A stretch of 26,196 bases of DNA from Bacteroidales bacterium (GTDB lineage: Bacteria; Bacteroidota; Bacteroidia; Bacteroidales; Muribaculaceae). Below, one piece after another: positions 24,515 to 26,196 of the stretch. Both the position numbers and the translations under genes were made by a program. The number at the start of each line of letters is the position of its first letter. The stretch's first letter is position 1. The DNA lies in the NCBI GenBank assembly GCA_900752535.1, contig CAADVV010000097.1, positions 1-26,196 of the forward strand, written 5' to 3'. The notes under the pieces are model-generated. The model saw only the letters and a list, made by a program, of their open reading frames with translations. It had not been told where the DNA came from and made no database searches.

Positions 24515-26196
24515 CACAGCCGTCACAGTTTCTGCCGACATCGGTCAAGGAAATCGAAGCTCTGGGCTGGAACCGTCCCGACGTCATAATATTCTCTGGC
24601 GACGCTTATGTCGATCATCCGGCCTTCGGCGCCGCCGTCATTGGGCGCACACTTCAGGCCGCCGGATATAAGGTTGCCATCGTGCCGCAGCCTAACTGGC
24701 GCGACGACCTGCGCGACTTCCGCAAACTCGGTGCTCCGCGTCTGTTCTTCGGCATCTCGCCGGGTGCCATGGACTCGATGGTCAACCACTACACCGCCGC
24801 CCGCCGTCTGCGCTCTGACGACGCCTACACGCCCGGAGGCCGTCACGGCATGCGCCCCGACTATCCCACGGTGGCCTATTCCAAGATATTGCGTGAACTG
24901 TTTCCCGACGTACCCATAATCGCCGGCGGCATCGAGCCCTCGTTGCGCCGTCTGTCACACTATGACTACTGGCAGGACCGTCTGCGTCCGTCGATACTCG
25001 TCGACTGCGAGGCCGACATGATTTCATATGGCATGGGCGAGAAGACCGTCACTGAGATTGCCAGTCATCTCGACAGCGGTGAGCTTCTGTCGTCGCTCAC
25101 GTCGCTCCGCCAGACCGTCGTGCTCCGGCCCCGCTCCGAGATGCCGGCCGAAAGCGACGACCACAACATCGTGCTCAACTCATGGGAAAAGTGTCTGCGC
25201 GACAAATGCGCCCAGGCGGCTAACTTCCGCCACATCGAGCAGCAGAGCAACCGGCTCGACGGTGGCTTGACCCTATGGCAGGGTTGCGGCGACTACGCCG
25301 TCAAGGTCAACCCCATGTATCCCGCCATGACCACGGGTGAAATTGACGCGTCGTTTGACCTTCCGTACACGCGTCTGCCTCACCCGCGTTATCGCGGGAA
25401 GACCATCCCTGCCTACGAGATGATAAAACATTCGGTCAATCTTCATCGCGGATGTTTCGGAGGCTGCGCTTTCTGCACCATCTCGGCCCATCAGGGCAAA
25501 CACATAGCCTCGCGCTCAAAAGAGAGTATTCTGCGCGAGGTGCGTCAGGTGACAGCCATGCCTGACTTCAAGGGCTATCTGAGCGATCTCGGCGGCCCGT
25601 CGGCCAATATGTACGGCATGAGCGGACGCAATCTCGACCTCTGCGCCAAGTGTATGCGGCCATCGTGCCTTCATCCCGCCGTGTGCCCCAATCTCGACAC
25701 CAACCACCGGCGTCTCCTCGACGTCTATCACGCTGTTGACGCCCTGCCCGGTGTGCGCAAGTCGTTTATCGGCTCCGGTGTGCGATATGACCTCTCCATG
25801 CACCCCACCGGCAACCCCGAGACTGACGAAATTAACCGTCGCTACAACCGCGAACTGATTGAACATCATGTGTCGGGACGACTGAAGGTTGCGCCGGAGC
25901 ATACTTCAGACCGTGTGCTCGACGTGATGCGCAAGCCCTCGTTCGGCCTGTTTCACGATTTCAAACGCATATTTGACGACGTCAACCGTCGCTGCGGCCT
26001 GAAACAGCAGCTGATACCATATTTCATCTCGTCGCACCCCGGATGCCACGAGGCTGATATGGCTCAGCTCGCCGCAGACACCAAAGACCTTGGATTCAGG
26101 CTCGAGCAGGTGCAGGATTTCACCCCGACGCCCATGACGGTGGCAACGGAGATTTACTATACAGGATATCATCCCTACACCCTCGAACGGGTCTTC
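24511..26196 (+). CDS. YgiQ family radical SAM protein (3' end outside the window)
   Basis: The open frame runs from the ATG at 24511 to the window edge, 562 codons without a stop; family members are usually somewhat over 600 residues. The N-terminal domain (VIIFSGDAYVDHPAFGAAVIGR, about 26-47; IAGGIEPSLRRLSHYDYW) and the radical SAM core are both typical of YgiQ. The core's CxxxCxxC cluster ligands are Cys315, Cys319 and Cys322 (RGCFGGCAFC). Further signatures are SDLGGPSANMYG, a second cysteine-rich stretch (CAKCMRPSCLHPAVCPN), GRLKVAPEHTS, and the end region PYFISSHPGC and FTPTPMTVATEIYYTG. The reaction it performs is not established. It overlaps uvrB by 4 bp (ATGA), so the two are probably co-transcribed and translationally coupled. 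Confidence 0.93.
   Translation, partial: MTQPSQFLPTSVKEIEALGWNRPDVIIFSGDAYVDHPAFGAAVIGRTLQAAGYKVAIVPQPNWRDDLRDFRKLGAPRLFFGISPGAMDSMVNHYTAARRLRSDDAYTPGGRHGMRPDYPTVAYSKILRELFPDVPIIAGGIEPSLRRLSHYDYWQDRLRPSILVDCEADMISYGMGEKTVTEIASHLDSGELLSSLTSLRQTVVLRPRSEMPAESDDHNIVLNSWEKCLRDKCAQAANFRHIEQQSNRLDGGLTLWQGCGDYAVKVNPMYPAMTTGEIDASFDLPYTRLPHPRYRGKTIPAYEMIKHSVNLHRGCFGGCAFCTISAHQGKHIASRSKESILREVRQVTAMPDFKGYLSDLGGPSANMYGMSGRNLDLCAKCMRPSCLHPAVCPNLDTNHRRLLDVYHAVDALPGVRKSFIGSGVRYDLSMHPTGNPETDEINRRYNRELIEHHVSGRLKVAPEHTSDRVLDVMRKPSFGLFHDFKRIFDDVNRRCGLKQQLIPYFISSHPGCHEADMAQLAADTKDLGFRLEQVQDFTPTPMTVATEIYYTGYHPYTLERVF

Noticed and set aside
1..26196. CRISPR array, insertion sequence, prophage or defence island
   Set aside because: I saw no regularly spaced repeats, transposase, integrase, terminal inverted repeats or recognisable defence proteins. 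Most genes are conserved housekeeping genes.

Overview
The window looks like a chromosomal piece of a Bacteroidales bacterium. The evidence is a set of Bacteroidetes-type promoters (TTTG, 19-20 bp, TAnnTTTG), the near absence of Shine-Dalgarno sequences, surface lipoproteins of the DUF4493/PCMD type, and a C-terminal tail resembling a type IX secretion sorting domain. The fairly GC-rich coding DNA would suit Muribaculaceae better than Bacteroides, but that family assignment is only an inference.

Region 1 (1-8754, minus strand) is a tightly packed housekeeping operon. It runs from 8688 leftwards: Yip1-like membrane protein, smpB, valS, a small two-helix membrane protein, dxs, trkA, trkH. Most junctions are under 31 bp or overlap. 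The operon covers trans-translation, valyl-tRNA synthesis, the DXP isoprenoid pathway and K+ uptake (TrkA gates TrkH). The first codons of another minus-strand gene probably lie at 1-40. Region 2 (8859-11532, minus strand) holds a small winged-helix protein (DUF2582) with its own promoter, and a dedA - rpe - acyltransferase operon.

Region 3 (11530-22322, minus strand) is the accessory part. A large secreted multidomain protein (1393 aa, five carboxypeptidase-regulatory-like repeats and a type IX-like tail) has its own promoter, an overlapping 17-bp direct repeat, and a strong terminator. Upstream of it is a three-gene operon of paralogous surface lipoproteins (859, 440 and 724 aa). All three share an N-terminal DUF4493-like module, and the two long ones end in a PCMD-like domain. 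This operon also has a clear promoter and terminator.

Region 4 (22425-26196, plus strand) diverges from the lipoprotein operon. uvrB appears to be transcribed from a promoter so close to the ATG that the mRNA would be essentially leaderless. Its stop overlaps (ATGA) the start of a YgiQ-type radical SAM gene that runs off the right edge.

I found no IS element, phage gene, CRISPR array, tRNA or rRNA. The most interesting accessory content is the lipoprotein/secreted-protein locus and the compact regulatory DNA around it. I do not see a clearly new defence or metabolic system.
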